The notes beneath the pieces were generated by a model. It was not told the origin of the DNA. It did no database searches and worked only from the letters and a program-made list of their open reading frames with translations. The translations under genes were made by a program, and so were the position numbers. Below, in pieces: positions 53,534 through 63,283 of a stretch of 64,000 bases of DNA. Position 1 is the stretch's first letter. The number at the start of each line of letters is the position of its first letter. This stretch comes from Oceanospirillum sp047518265 (GTDB taxonomy: Bacteria; Pseudomonadota; Gammaproteobacteria; Pseudomonadales; Halomonadaceae): the NCBI GenBank assembly GCA_047518265.1, contig JAKZRG010000039.1, forward strand, positions 1 to 64,000. Reading direction: 5' to 3'.

Positions 53534-55702
53534 TCAATCCACTGAACTGATAATCAGGTTGTCATCGCGACCGACGTTTTCAGAACTCATCTGCTTGGCC
53601 CTCGCCTGCTTCTTATTGGCATTAATCAGAGGCACACACTGTTTATCATCATGATAGATCACCTCACATTCCAAACATTGAATACACTCGTTGTAATTGA
53701 TTTGGCCATCAGGATGAATGGCTTTAATGCCACAACGGTGATTACAGAGTTTACAAGGGGAGCCACAAGCGTCCCGACGTGGTAACCAGCGTAACAAATG
53801 GAATTTACCCAAGATGGCAAAGCCAGCACCTAATGGACACAGATAACGGCAAAAAGGTTTATGCAGATATAAACCTGCGACAAGCAGAAGCACGCCATAA
53901 ATGACAAACGGCCATTCCCGCACAAATCCCATCGTAATCGCAGTTTTGAAAGGTTCCACCTCTGCCACACGCTCTGCCGTACCCGTGGAGAAGAAGCTCA
54001 TAGCAACCAATCCAACAAAAATAAGGTACTTCAACTTCCAAAGCTTTTGATGGGTTTCAAAAGCAATTCGCTTCTGTTTGAGCTTTAGCTGTTTCTCACC
54101 CAGCCAAGCCGCCATCTCCTGCAGAACACCAAAAGGACATAACCAACCACAAAAGTATCCTCGCCCCCAGATCACCAACGTTACAAAAACGTAGCACCAT
54201 AGAATAAAAATAATCGGATCAATCAATAAAATACTGCTATCCGCACCGCCTGCTAATACCTGAACAATGGTAAAGACATTGGTAATGGATAACTGGCCCT
54301 GAGTGATATAACCGATAAATACCAGGGTATAGGCTAAGAAGCCCCAACGAACCGCTTGAAACAGTTTCGGTTTAGACGTAATCCAGCGATGGGCAAAAAT
54401 AATGGATGTCAGTACCGTTAATCCTAACAACAAACCAATAATACGAGCCTGACGCTCTCGCCAGATCTGCTTCCATAATGGCTCCGGCTTTAAAGAATCC
54501 ATATCGGGAATATCAAAAAACCGTTCCGGCAATTGATAATCTTTAGGAAAAGCTTTAACAATATCTGGCCGTAAATAACCTGGGGAACGAGTGACCATCA
54601 AAGACAGCTGCCAAGCAGAAGCTGGATCAAAAGGTGCCGCCGCTTTAATACGAAATACCTGATACTCCTCAAATCTAGGCACTTCAGCCTGAAGCTGATC
54701 CTCTAAAACTAACAGCTGATCAGGGTCACGAAGAAAATCGATATCCCTTAGACCAATCTGTTGCTCATTTTGAACTAACGCCAAACGATCCGGTGGCGTT
54801 CCCGGTATAAACTCTTCTCCTAATACTGAATACGGCCCCATAGAGATCACAGCAATAGCATGTTCACCGGTTTTCAGCTCCGCCTGCATCAGCCGTTTAT
54901 AGCCCGCATCACCTAACAGATAACGGCCAATACTGGGTACATTTAGGTAAGCAAAATAGTAATCCGCCACTTGATCATTATCATCCACAGGCTCCTCACC
55001 TAGTCCGCTAGCGCTGGTATCATCAAAGGCGTGATCCAATTGATCAATGCTGATCTGCATACGCTGAACCAGCCCCTTATCCAGTAACTGCTGCCAACTT
55101 AAAGCCTCATAGATATCAGGCTTTACGGTAGCGGGAGGCCTTAAACGGGGAATAATGCCAATATCCTGCGCCACCTGTTGGGCCGATAGCATAATGGTTT
55201 CATTAAGCACAATGGCCGATACCGTGGCCTTGGTAATACCATCAATCTGTTGATTGGCACCGGATTGTTTCTTACGTACCGTGGCACTGGCGCTTTTTAT
55301 GGTGCGACGAATATCTAAACCGGGGTATTGGGCCACAAAGTCCAACATAGGCCCAGGGCCTAAGCCGTGCAGAAAGATAGGCTCGTGCTGTTCCACCACA
55401 AACACGCCCCGGTAAAAACCACTTTGCTCAATCCCTACCACTAACTGATAAGGTACACCGGAGAATCCAGGCAACTGAAGATAGTCACCGGATAGATAGG
55501 CATAACCGATCACCTCCGTTACCTGATACACCTGCCAAACAGAGGTATTATCAACGGGTGCCTTTATCTCAGTGGCTTCAGGAAACAGTTCCTTAACCAT
55601 ACCCTTCATCTCTCTGGGGCTAGGTTGATACAGCTCTGCCTGAGCCGGTAGCCAAGGCGCTAAACAAAATAAAACCAGCGCCAATGATCTAAGCCAATGC
55701 AT
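53534..55702 (-). CDS. NosR/NirI-family FMN-binding iron-sulfur membrane protein
   Basis: This 722-residue protein has a signal peptide, a periplasmic FMN-binding domain (DGITKATVSAIV near residue 165 gives the flavinylation threonine), a second periplasmic part, five to six transmembrane helices (about 420-640) and a cytoplasmic ferredoxin-like tail with CRYLCPLGAGF and clusters CGSPCKLCNHRCG and CIQCLECEV. NosR donates electrons to, and regulates, nitrous-oxide reductase; NirI acts for nitrite reductase. No nosZ, nirS or other denitrification gene is in the window, so the partner is not known. It is monocistronic and convergent with the DM13 gene. Confidence 0.88.
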   Translation of the reverse strand: MHWLRSLALVLFCLAPWLPAQAELYQPSPREMKGMVKELFPEATEIKAPVDNTSVWQVYQVTEVIGYAYLSGDYLQLPGFSGVPYQLVVGIEQSGFYRGVFVVEQHEPIFLHGLGPGPMLDFVAQYPGLDIRRTIKSASATVRKKQSGANQQIDGITKATVSAIVLNETIMLSAQQVAQDIGIIPRLRPPATVKPDIYEALSWQQLLDKGLVQRMQISIDQLDHAFDDTSASGLGEEPVDDNDQVADYYFAYLNVPSIGRYLLGDAGYKRLMQAELKTGEHAIAVISMGPYSVLGEEFIPGTPPDRLALVQNEQQIGLRDIDFLRDPDQLLVLEDQLQAEVPRFEEYQVFRIKAAAPFDPASAWQLSLMVTRSPGYLRPDIVKAFPKDYQLPERFFDIPDMDSLKPEPLWKQIWRERQARIIGLLLGLTVLTSIIFAHRWITSKPKLFQAVRWGFLAYTLVFIGYITQGQLSITNVFTIVQVLAGGADSSILLIDPIIFILWCYVFVTLVIWGRGYFCGWLCPFGVLQEMAAWLGEKQLKLKQKRIAFETHQKLWKLKYLIFVGLVAMSFFSTGTAERVAEVEPFKTAITMGFVREWPFVIYGVLLLVAGLYLHKPFCRYLCPLGAGFAILGKFHLLRWLPRRDACGSPCKLCNHRCGIKAIHPDGQINYNECIQCLECEVIYHDDKQCVPLINANKKQARAKQMSSENVGRDDNLIISSVD

Positions 55703-55911
55703 TAGTGCTTACTCCCTCATATGTGAACCTTGAGTATCACGTAGTCGGAAGCCCTCGCCATATAGCCGTAAAGGCGCAATTTTTACTGTACTTTAGTCGC
55801 AATTAATATTCTGTTTTAATCTATTTTTAGCCGATTCAAGCCTAAGACTCTTAGAAAATCAGTTACCTTAAAAACTAGAAATCTCAGTATTAAAACCTCC
55901 ACCTAATACCA

Positions 55912-56448
55912 TTAAAACCATTGCTTCGGATAAGCTCTTTGGCACAAGACCTTATGATAAAACCAACCCAGTAAAACGATAATCACTGCCCCCAAAGCCA
56001 CAGGACTGACTAAAAAGCCCACGGATTGCCCCGTTAACATCACCAATAAAGGATTAGCCCCTGCAGGAGGATGGGTAGTACCCGTCGCTAGCATAAAGGT
56101 AATTGCCAAGCCCACCGCCAAACCTAAAGTCCAGGCATGGACACCAAACAAGCCCATAACGGCTAAACCAATGGCCGTAGTCATAATATGACCCACAATA
56201 ATATTTTTCGGTTGCGCCAAAGGACTATCCGGTAAACCAAATAACAACACCATGGTCGCGCCAAAAGGCGCCATCAACCAGATTTGCTCTTCAGATAAAA
56301 GAGCAACACCAGCCTCCTCCAAACTGGCCAGAACCGTAATGGTCAACATCGCCCCAAGACCCGCCGTTACCGCAGGCCAACGAGTCATTCCTAAACGACT
56401 CATAATAGAACCACCACTCTCATGCTTATCAGCCATCTCTTTAGACAC
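55912..56448 (-). CDS. HPP-family membrane protein
   Basis: This protein of about 178 residues contains four to five transmembrane helices and the family-defining THPPAGANPLL motif (about residue 128). HPP proteins are implicated in nitrite or other anion transport, but in bacteria the substrate is not settled. The start is uncertain: a GTG at 56448 has AAAGG six bases upstream, while GTG 56457 and ATG 56436 are alternatives. It diverges from a TetR gene over two TetR-type operators, so it is the probable target. The NosR-like gene lies 209 bases downstream in the same direction. Confidence 0.85.
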   Translation of the reverse strand: MSKEMADKHESGGSIMSRLGMTRWPAVTAGLGAMLTITVLASLEEAGVALLSEEQIWLMAPFGATMVLLFGLPDSPLAQPKNIIVGHIMTTAIGLAVMGLFGVHAWTLGLAVGLAITFMLATGTTHPPAGANPLLVMLTGQSVGFLVSPVALGAVIIVLLGWFYHKVLCQRAYPKQWF

Positions 56449-56482
56449 TGCAATCACCTTTATTAAACAAACCTAAAACCAA

Positions 56483-56500
56483 GTAGACCGATCTGTCTAC
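56483..56500. promoter_or_regulatory. TetR-family operator, site 1
   Basis: GTAGACCGATCTGTCTAC is an almost perfect palindrome. It is nearly identical to the complement of the site at 56510-56527 and lies between the divergent HPP and TetR genes. Confidence 0.6.
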
Positions 56501-56509
56501 CCTGCAAAG

Positions 56510-56527
56510 ATAGACAAGTCGGTCTAC
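56510..56527. promoter_or_regulatory. TetR-family operator, site 2
   Basis: ATAGACAAGTCGGTCTAC has the same half-sites as site 1 and lies 27 bases from it centre to centre. The pair could bind two dimers of the adjacent TetR protein and control both divergent genes. Confidence 0.58.
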
Positions 56528-56618
56528 CTTTGTCAACATAGGAAACGATTTACAAAGTGTGTGGTCTTAAAGTGTGCTTTTAAAAGCAGGCATTTAAAAA
56601 GAAATAACGGGTGTAACC

Positions 56619-57191
56619 GTGCATAAGCGACAAGAACTCATCAATACCGCCTTTAAGCTTTTTTACCAAAATGGCATTCATGCCGTCGGCATTAACCAGA
56701 TCCTAAAAGAATCCGGTATCGCCAAAAAAACCCTATACCATCACTTTGCCAGCAAAGAACAACTGCTATTAGCCGTTATCGACTATCGAGATAAAGTCTT
56801 TCTAGAGTGGTTCACAAGCCATATCAAAGCAGCCGAACCCGGCCTACCCGCCATAGAAGCCATCTTTGACGCACTGGACGACTGGTTTAATAACCGCGCA
56901 GAAGCCCTGACCCAATTCCAAGGCTGCTTTTTTATCAATACCTGCGCCGAATTTGGCGACCTTAGCCATCAGGCTCACCAGATGTGTGCCGAGCATAAGC
57001 AGAGAATTGAAGACTTGGTTAGGGAGCAGGTAGATCAGCTACCGATTGAGACAGGGCATAAAGAACTGACACAGACCATTTGCCAGCTGAAGGAAGGGGC
57101 AATAGTGCAGGCACATATTCAAGGGGATTTGGGGGCTGCGAAGCGGAGTAAGGGGTTACTTGGGGTTTTGGTTGGAGTGGTAACTAGTTAG
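56619..57191 (+). CDS. TetR-family transcriptional regulator
   Basis: This 190-residue TetR-type repressor has an N-terminal helix-turn-helix (about residues 10-55, INQILKESGIAKKTLYHHFASKEQLL) shown by INQILKESGIAKKTLYHHF, and a C-terminal all-helical ligand domain. It starts with GTG after an AACGGGTG sequence. Two palindromic sites lie upstream, between it and the divergent HPP gene, which fits autoregulation and control of HPP. It ends where the base composition changes sharply to A+T-rich sequence. The ligand is unknown. Confidence 0.88.
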   Translation: MHKRQELINTAFKLFYQNGIHAVGINQILKESGIAKKTLYHHFASKEQLLLAVIDYRDKVFLEWFTSHIKAAEPGLPAIEAIFDALDDWFNNRAEALTQFQGCFFINTCAEFGDLSHQAHQMCAEHKQRIEDLVREQVDQLPIETGHKELTQTICQLKEGAIVQAHIQGDLGAAKRSKGLLGVLVGVVTS

Positions 57192-57477
57192 AAACTGGGT
57201 TTACCACTACAACTTTTAATAACCCTCTCATAAAATCAAATGTTTATTATTGAATAATAAGATAATCTTTATTTATGAATCAGAGAGAAGAACGCGGATG
57301 TCTTTGATAGATAATAATATTTGAAAAATCAATAACACCTTAGAATAAACATCTATTATTACTTGATATATATTTATCAAAATTTGACTTTAAAGCTACC
57401 AGTTAACCATAAAAAACAATCACAACAAGATAAAACGCTCCTCAATAGAAGTATGGAATCTAGATTTATTTTTCAAA
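57192..57477. other. Junction into the A+T-rich block
   Basis: After the TetR stop at 57191 the composition becomes strongly A/T-rich for about five kilobases. This 286-base stretch has no credible ORF. It is the left edge of the foreign-looking block that carries the TIR operon. I saw no direct repeat or att site at the junction. Confidence 0.55.
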
Positions 57478-59070
57478 TCAATTCTGATTTTCAAGCTGAT
57501 CCAAATTTAGAACAAGAGAAGCATTATCTTTCGATTTATTGCTTGCTGCCAAGCGACTAATTAAGTCAATATTTTTTAAAAAGTGTTCAGGGTAATTAGA
57601 AACGTCATTAACAAAAAAAGACATCTTTATCAACCTATTTACAACTGAATTTATATCATCATCGGGAAAAATATACAATTCTTTTTCTATATGTCTTGAT
57701 ATTAACTCAGCATAACCTTCTGTAAGTTCGAAAAACTCCAATAAAACATTATCACCGGCATACACATGCACACTAGCACCATTAATTTTAGTTGTTATAT
57801 CACTTACAGGTGAAACATTTTCAACATTATAAATATTATATGATAAGCTTGATATATCAACACTTCTTTCATTGTTATTAATAATCTGATTAATTGCTTT
57901 CTTATACATGTAAAAGAATTTTGTTTCTATAGTATACCGCAATAGAATAGCTTTTTTAGACTCAGGGTTTATAGTACATGCAGAGGCTGCACTATCATTT
58001 GAAATAGACCTAAGAATGGATACAGTATCTTTTAGAATACCTCTTAGGTTTTCAGCATTATAAACATCAATTCTTTTCACATGGTCGAAGTCATTTCTAA
58101 CATATTTTTTCTTAAGTGCAGTTTTTATTAGTTTTCTTGCAGAGTCACTTCTATTATCTAGATTTTTCAACATTTCACTTCTTTCTTTGAAAAAGAAATC
58201 ATTAGATTTTACAATACAACCCTTCCATTTAATGAGAATCAATGTATTAATAGCTATATTCTTAATATCTACTGAGGTCATCAATATTTGATCAATACGA
58301 CTTCTTAGCAATAAGTCCAAGTCTACAACCTGCTCTAAAAAAGAAATAATAACGTTATCTACAAATGGTATATTTGATTTTAAAAAGTCGACCTTAAAAG
58401 ATAGCAATTCACTTTCACATTTTAAGCCTTTAGCTAAAAAAAGTTCAAACAGAGTATTATTAACAGTTTTCACTATACCATAAGAAGCAAGTTCAATATC
58501 AGAATCAATAACATATAAGACATGTTCCTTGAACACGGACACCTCGCTTGAATTATCAACCACATCCTGACTAATATAATATAGTGCTTTTTTTTCAAAA
58601 CTTGACGTGGAATATATAATTGATTCAGATAATAAAATTTCCTCTGAAACTTTAGATATTAATTCAAATTTTTGTTTATCACTTAGACTATCAAAATCTT
58701 TTTCATCTATATCAATATACTGGAATGTTTTTAAAGTTTTATTCTTATCATACAAACAATCACTTATTTTTATAGGAATAATTCTAGCCTTACCTAACTT
58801 GTATCTCTCCATTATATAAGGAAGCTCAGTATTAGATATAAATTTAGACCCTAAAAACTGCCTGCTAACTAAAAGTATAATAAAATCAGCTGAATATATA
58901 TATTGTTTTATTTCATCCCCCCAACGCACACCAGGGTTTATTTCGAGATCAATAAATATGTTAACATCATTACCAAGTCCCTTTAAGTGGGAACAAAGAT
59001 ATTTTGCAGCATCGCTATCTGCATGAGCATAGCTTATAAAAACATTCAATTTATTCATAATATCAATCAT
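57478..59070 (-). CDS. TIR-domain protein, second gene of a candidate defence operon
   Basis: This 530-residue protein begins with a TIR domain (about residues 8-140): FISYAHADSD (box 1), DLEINPGVRWGDEI, then LLVSRQFLGSKFISNTELPY. The catalytic glutamate of NAD-cleaving TIR domains corresponds to Glu82 in TELP and is present. Residues about 150-530 match no family I know and show no membrane helix or nucleotide-binding motif. Such TIR proteins in bacteria often deplete NAD after phage sensing. Its ATG is two bases after the stop of the 960-residue gene (TAA-TA-ATG), so they are translationally coupled. A second ATG at 59058 is an alternative start. Codons are strongly A/T-rich, unlike the surroundings. 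Confidence 0.85.
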   Translation of the reverse strand: MIDIMNKLNVFISYAHADSDAAKYLCSHLKGLGNDVNIFIDLEINPGVRWGDEIKQYIYSADFIILLVSRQFLGSKFISNTELPYIMERYKLGKARIIPIKISDCLYDKNKTLKTFQYIDIDEKDFDSLSDKQKFELISKVSEEILLSESIIYSTSSFEKKALYYISQDVVDNSSEVSVFKEHVLYVIDSDIELASYGIVKTVNNTLFELFLAKGLKCESELLSFKVDFLKSNIPFVDNVIISFLEQVVDLDLLLRSRIDQILMTSVDIKNIAINTLILIKWKGCIVKSNDFFFKERSEMLKNLDNRSDSARKLIKTALKKKYVRNDFDHVKRIDVYNAENLRGILKDTVSILRSISNDSAASACTINPESKKAILLRYTIETKFFYMYKKAINQIINNNERSVDISSLSYNIYNVENVSPVSDITTKINGASVHVYAGDNVLLEFFELTEGYAELISRHIEKELYIFPDDDINSVVNRLIKMSFFVNDVSNYPEHFLKNIDLISRLAASNKSKDNASLVLNLDQLENQN

Positions 59071-59072
59071 TA

Positions 59073-61955
59073 TTATTTACCAGTCCATTTATATGCTTCA
59101 TTTATCTTTGTATTAACATCATTAGGATTGATCAACACCGCCGCATCAAGTTCAAATTCTTTAATTTTTCGATATACTTCTTTTGATGAAAAACAATCTA
59201 GCTCATTATTTATGAAAAACTCCATTTTGTCCGCTAATGACAATGCATATGTAGAATCAAAAATATACATTTCAGACTTTGCTATCCTTTTTTCCTTATC
59301 GGTCATGTCTAACTCCTTAAATGATTCTTCTGATAGGGAAAATATATTATCTAGTGCTTCCGGCCAATTTTTGGTACTATTAAAAAAGGTTGTTTTCTTA
59401 AAACTACTCAGAAGTTCATTAATATTATAATCTTTTATAAAACCGCTGCCCAACATATGACTTTTCACTTGTTCCAAAGATTTTAAAACAGATAAATATC
59501 CACCAAAATTAGAAATATTTGAATTTTTAATAGAAAGTTCAACAATAGCTCTCCATAAAAAAATGGAACTTAATTGATTAGGAGATATATCTTTAACTAT
59601 TTTAGAAACAAATTCAAAATCTCCCGCATATAAAAAATGACACAATTTATTTATCTGAGAATACAACTTAATCTTCAGTATAGAATCTTCATCTAGCTCC
59701 TTAATTATGTCTTTATTATTTATCTTGTTATTTATATGTTTTTCAAATTCATTAGAAATACCTTCTAAGCATATATTTCCAACAGAAAAATCATTAAACC
59801 CCTCAATATCTTTCACGACTATAGATTTTTTATTATTCACAAATTTTACTTCTATTTGTGTGCAGCTAGGGTCAAAAACAACATATGGCTTTAATATTAA
59901 CAAATTAGTATTAAAATCAAGTCTTGATGAAAAGACTATATTTTTACTAAAAGCATTATCATCAATTCCATATTTTTCTGCCCATTGTAAAATTTTTCTC
60001 CAAAAAAAATGAGTAGAGTATATCTTCCACTCATTATAAATATAATTTAGTTCATTATCACTAGAGTTTAGATTTTCATTATTTAAAGCCGACGATATTA
60101 AAAAACTTGACAATACAGTATCAGCTCGACCGTTAGTATCATTTAAATCATTTATCATATTATATATATTTTCAAATTTTTTCTTTGCTTCTTTTGCATG
60201 GTTAGCAACATTCAAACAAGTTTCCTCATAATAAACCCTTGTTTCCTCTTGCTTAGGAGGGATATTTCTTTTTACAATTAAAGTTTCAAAATCTATTGTA
60301 TATTCGATATCTGTATAAGGATTTTTTTCCAATTTATATTTTTTTTCTGAACTACTTAACTCAATCCAATATTTATGGCTATTATTGCTCCTGTGATAAG
60401 TATTATTTGCTGTATCAATACGTTCTTTAATTGAAGCTAAGAATTCTCCCAAATACTCTTTTCTTCCTTTAGATGCCAGCTCAAAGATACCTTCCTTATT
60501 CAAAATTGAACAATCTATAGATATTGGAGGAAGGTAAGTATCAAAAACCTCGTAAAGAGGAAAAAAAACACTTCCACTTTTATCTTTTTCTCCATAAGGT
60601 AAAGAATCAAAAACAGGGGGAGAGTACAACTCATTTATTTCAACTAAGCCTGAACCTTGTGATAACTCTATTATTGTTTTTTCAAAAAAATTAAAATATT
60701 CCTTTTTTTCTTTCCCCAGATCTACTTCAACATTATCAACTGGAGAAAATATATTTAATTTAATTGGATTTAATTTTTTTATTATATCTGTAACCACGTT
60801 ATCATTATCACATATTTTTTTATTTTGGCTTCTGTACAACATCATGGAAGAGGTAATGACAAACTCATCATCATCACTATACGTTAGCGATGATGCATAT
60901 ATTAAAGACAATATTAAATTGTTAAGACTATTATCTTTAGACTGACCTGTCACAGTTAGAAACGAGTATCCATTTATAGAATCAAAACATCTGTTGATTT
61001 TTATAAATGATGAAAAAAAATCAGCTTCTTGTTCTTTAGTTTTTATCTTATCTAGTTCACACCGACCATATATTGATGTTTTTTTATTTATATCACTATT
61101 GAAATCATCATTATTACTATTCAAATAAATCCTTACTAAATTAAGACAATACTCCTTAGACTTCAATCCTAATTCGTCCCTACTATTGGACTTATGGCTC
61201 CAATAACTCTCAAATTTATCGAAAAAATCTTTTCTTTCAAAAGGCATAATACGCCCTCTATTACAGCTTTCTATTATATATCTCTTCCATAAATCAAATT
61301 CAACAACGTTAGATAACAACAAATAATTTTCAATACAACGGATAAAACTTTCAGAATATATTTCATCCCATGATTTTAAATTAGAAAAAAACAGAAAAAG
61401 ATCTCTTCTATGAAAAAACTCACTTTCATTCAAGCTAAAAAGCCATGGCAAATGTTTAAATGCATTTTTATATATAATTTTATCAACTTTTACCTGTATC
61501 TTTATAATTTTATTTTTATTATTCAACAAACTAGCAAGAGGCAACGAATTTGCACAAGGGCCAAGATAATATGAAAGAATTTTTTTTATTGATTTCTTCT
61601 CCTCTTTATTAAATTCAAATTCATCCAAGCATCCAACCACCATCTTCCATTCTCTATTTGATATATCAATATAAAAATCATTGTCTTTAAAAATATCTAC
61701 TAATAAACGAAAGCATTCTATTTTCAATGACTCTTCATTAAAAATATCTTTATATAAACAATTACATATATACATTCTCATAGACTTTGGTATTTCACCA
61801 AAATCTATAGAGTAAAAAAGCTCAATTAAATCCTTATCAATACACAGATGTTGTTTTTTCAGCATACTACAAGCCACCAACCTCCTTATAGATTTAACTG
61901 TCCTTGACCTCTTCGCCTTATAATAAAAATATTTATAATAAAAATCATTCAACAT
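59073..61955 (-). CDS. Large unknown protein, first gene of a candidate defence operon
   Basis: I do not recognise this 960-residue protein. No P-loop, HD, nuclease, kinase or membrane motif is visible. The first 270 residues look like stacked helical repeats (RRLVACSM, ECFRLLVDIF, WKMVVGCLDEF), then a mixed region, then a long helical C-terminal half (about 570-960) rich in Leu, Lys and Glu with a tail LINPNDVNTKINEAYKW. It could be a sensor or scaffold that controls the TIR effector. A good AGGTGG ribosome-binding site precedes the ATG at 61955. Base composition is foreign and matches the TIR gene, so the two were probably acquired together. Confidence 0.75.
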   Translation of the reverse strand: MLNDFYYKYFYYKAKRSRTVKSIRRLVACSMLKKQHLCIDKDLIELFYSIDFGEIPKSMRMYICNCLYKDIFNEESLKIECFRLLVDIFKDNDFYIDISNREWKMVVGCLDEFEFNKEEKKSIKKILSYYLGPCANSLPLASLLNNKNKIIKIQVKVDKIIYKNAFKHLPWLFSLNESEFFHRRDLFLFFSNLKSWDEIYSESFIRCIENYLLLSNVVEFDLWKRYIIESCNRGRIMPFERKDFFDKFESYWSHKSNSRDELGLKSKEYCLNLVRIYLNSNNDDFNSDINKKTSIYGRCELDKIKTKEQEADFFSSFIKINRCFDSINGYSFLTVTGQSKDNSLNNLILSLIYASSLTYSDDDEFVITSSMMLYRSQNKKICDNDNVVTDIIKKLNPIKLNIFSPVDNVEVDLGKEKKEYFNFFEKTIIELSQGSGLVEINELYSPPVFDSLPYGEKDKSGSVFFPLYEVFDTYLPPISIDCSILNKEGIFELASKGRKEYLGEFLASIKERIDTANNTYHRSNNSHKYWIELSSSEKKYKLEKNPYTDIEYTIDFETLIVKRNIPPKQEETRVYYEETCLNVANHAKEAKKKFENIYNMINDLNDTNGRADTVLSSFLISSALNNENLNSSDNELNYIYNEWKIYSTHFFWRKILQWAEKYGIDDNAFSKNIVFSSRLDFNTNLLILKPYVVFDPSCTQIEVKFVNNKKSIVVKDIEGFNDFSVGNICLEGISNEFEKHINNKINNKDIIKELDEDSILKIKLYSQINKLCHFLYAGDFEFVSKIVKDISPNQLSSIFLWRAIVELSIKNSNISNFGGYLSVLKSLEQVKSHMLGSGFIKDYNINELLSSFKKTTFFNSTKNWPEALDNIFSLSEESFKELDMTDKEKRIAKSEMYIFDSTYALSLADKMEFFINNELDCFSSKEVYRKIKEFELDAAVLINPNDVNTKINEAYKWTGK

Positions 61956-62269
61956 ACCACCTAACCCCTAAAACCAAATACATCAATAACAACGTCATAA
62001 AATGTCGTGAAATACACAACAACCTATATTACTAACAAAAGTAAAAGACCAACAACACTAACAGCTATTTAGGAAATTTAATATACAGACAACTAGGATA
62101 CAATAATCAATAATAAGGACACCCATATTTTTATCATTGATTTATAAACAAATAATTATCAATTCAAACTAAAACCTTGAGCTAAATCATTATCCTTCTC
62201 TGACTTACTCAGCTACGCTGTTACAAGGAACAACAAATGGATTTATTCCCTTTCATGGAGGAAATACCA
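61956..62269. other. Upstream region of the TIR operon and RAYT leader
   Basis: This A/T-rich 314-base region separates the divergent 960-residue gene and the RAYT transposase. No ORF of coding quality is visible. The promoter of the TIR operon must lie here; no single strong -35/-10 pair stands out. Confidence 0.5.
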
Positions 62270-63250
62270 ATGACTCGCGCTCGTCGAGAACAAATCAGTC
62301 CTGCCGATACACCTTATTACCACTGCATTGCACGCTGTGTTCGTCGGGCTTTTCTATGTGGTGAGGATGAATTTTCTGGTCAGTCATTTGAGCATCGTCG
62401 TCAGTGGATTCTTGATCGTTTGGCAGTTCTGGATGAGATGTTTGCTATTGATATTTGTGCTTATGCGGTGATGTCCAATCACTATCATCTGGTGTTGTTT
62501 ATCAATCAGGAAGAGGCGAGTAGCTGGTCAGATAATGAGGTTATTGAGCGCTGGAAACGGTTATTTACTGGTCCTATGCTGATTCAGCGTTACCAACAAG
62601 GGAAGAAACAAACTCAGGCTGAGTTGAGGAAGGTCGCTGAGATTATTGCCGAATGGCGAGAGAGACTGATGGATATCAGTTGGTTTATGCGTTGCCTGAA
62701 TGAGCATATTGCTCGTAAGGCCAATGAGGAGGACAACTGCAAGGGGCGCTTCTGGGAAGGGCGTTTTAAGAGTCAGGCTTTGTTAGATGAACAGGGCTTA
62801 CTGACCTGTATGGCCTATGTGGATCTTAACCCTGTTCGAGCGGCGATAGCCGATTGCCCAGAGGCCTCTGATTTCACGTCTATTCAGCAGCGTATTGCTG
62901 ATTACGCTGAATCGCCCTCTGGCAATACCACTCCCCCTCTAAAACCCTTATCTGTCCGCTATGCCGATAGTGACAAGGCTATTCCCTTTGATTATGCAGA
63001 TTATCTGGAACTGGTTGATTGGACTGGTCGCTGCTGCCGGGAGGATAAACGGGGGGATATTCCAGTTCATTTACCTCCGGTTCTTTCTAAACTGGGTATC
63101 AATCCCGACCATTGGCAAAAGGCTATGCGCTCTGAAGGATTAACGGTACATAGGGCAATAGGTTGCGCAAAACGCATAAAGCAATATGCGAAAGAAGCGG
63201 GCTGTGCCTGGCTTCACGGTGGTTCACAATGTCATCAGCTATTTGGTTGA
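62270..63250 (+). CDS. REP-associated tyrosine transposase (RAYT, Y1/HUH type)
   Basis: This 326-residue protein has the HUH single-strand nuclease core of IS200/RAYT proteins: SNHYHLVLF (His-x-His) near residue 77 and the tyrosine-containing CMAYVDLNPVRAAI near 188. RAYTs act on REP palindromes and are usually single-copy, domesticated or slowly mobile. It is longer than minimal IS200 enzymes, with an additional C-terminal part. The ATG at 62270 follows GGAGGAA; an upstream ATG at 62237 lacks such a site. I saw no obvious REP arrays around it. It borders the A/T-rich block. Confidence 0.9.
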   Translation: MTRARREQISPADTPYYHCIARCVRRAFLCGEDEFSGQSFEHRRQWILDRLAVLDEMFAIDICAYAVMSNHYHLVLFINQEEASSWSDNEVIERWKRLFTGPMLIQRYQQGKKQTQAELRKVAEIIAEWRERLMDISWFMRCLNEHIARKANEEDNCKGRFWEGRFKSQALLDEQGLLTCMAYVDLNPVRAAIADCPEASDFTSIQQRIADYAESPSGNTTPPLKPLSVRYADSDKAIPFDYADYLELVDWTGRCCREDKRGDIPVHLPPVLSKLGINPDHWQKAMRSEGLTVHRAIGCAKRIKQYAKEAGCAWLHGGSQCHQLFG

Positions 63251-63283
63251 ATATCCAGAGTGACACGAAGACATTAAAACCAA

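Noticed and set aside
59707..60012. Plus-strand 101-codon frame inside the 960-residue gene
   Set aside because: Low-complexity A/T-rich sequence makes long chance frames likely. It is antisense to a better supported gene and lacks a ribosome-binding site.
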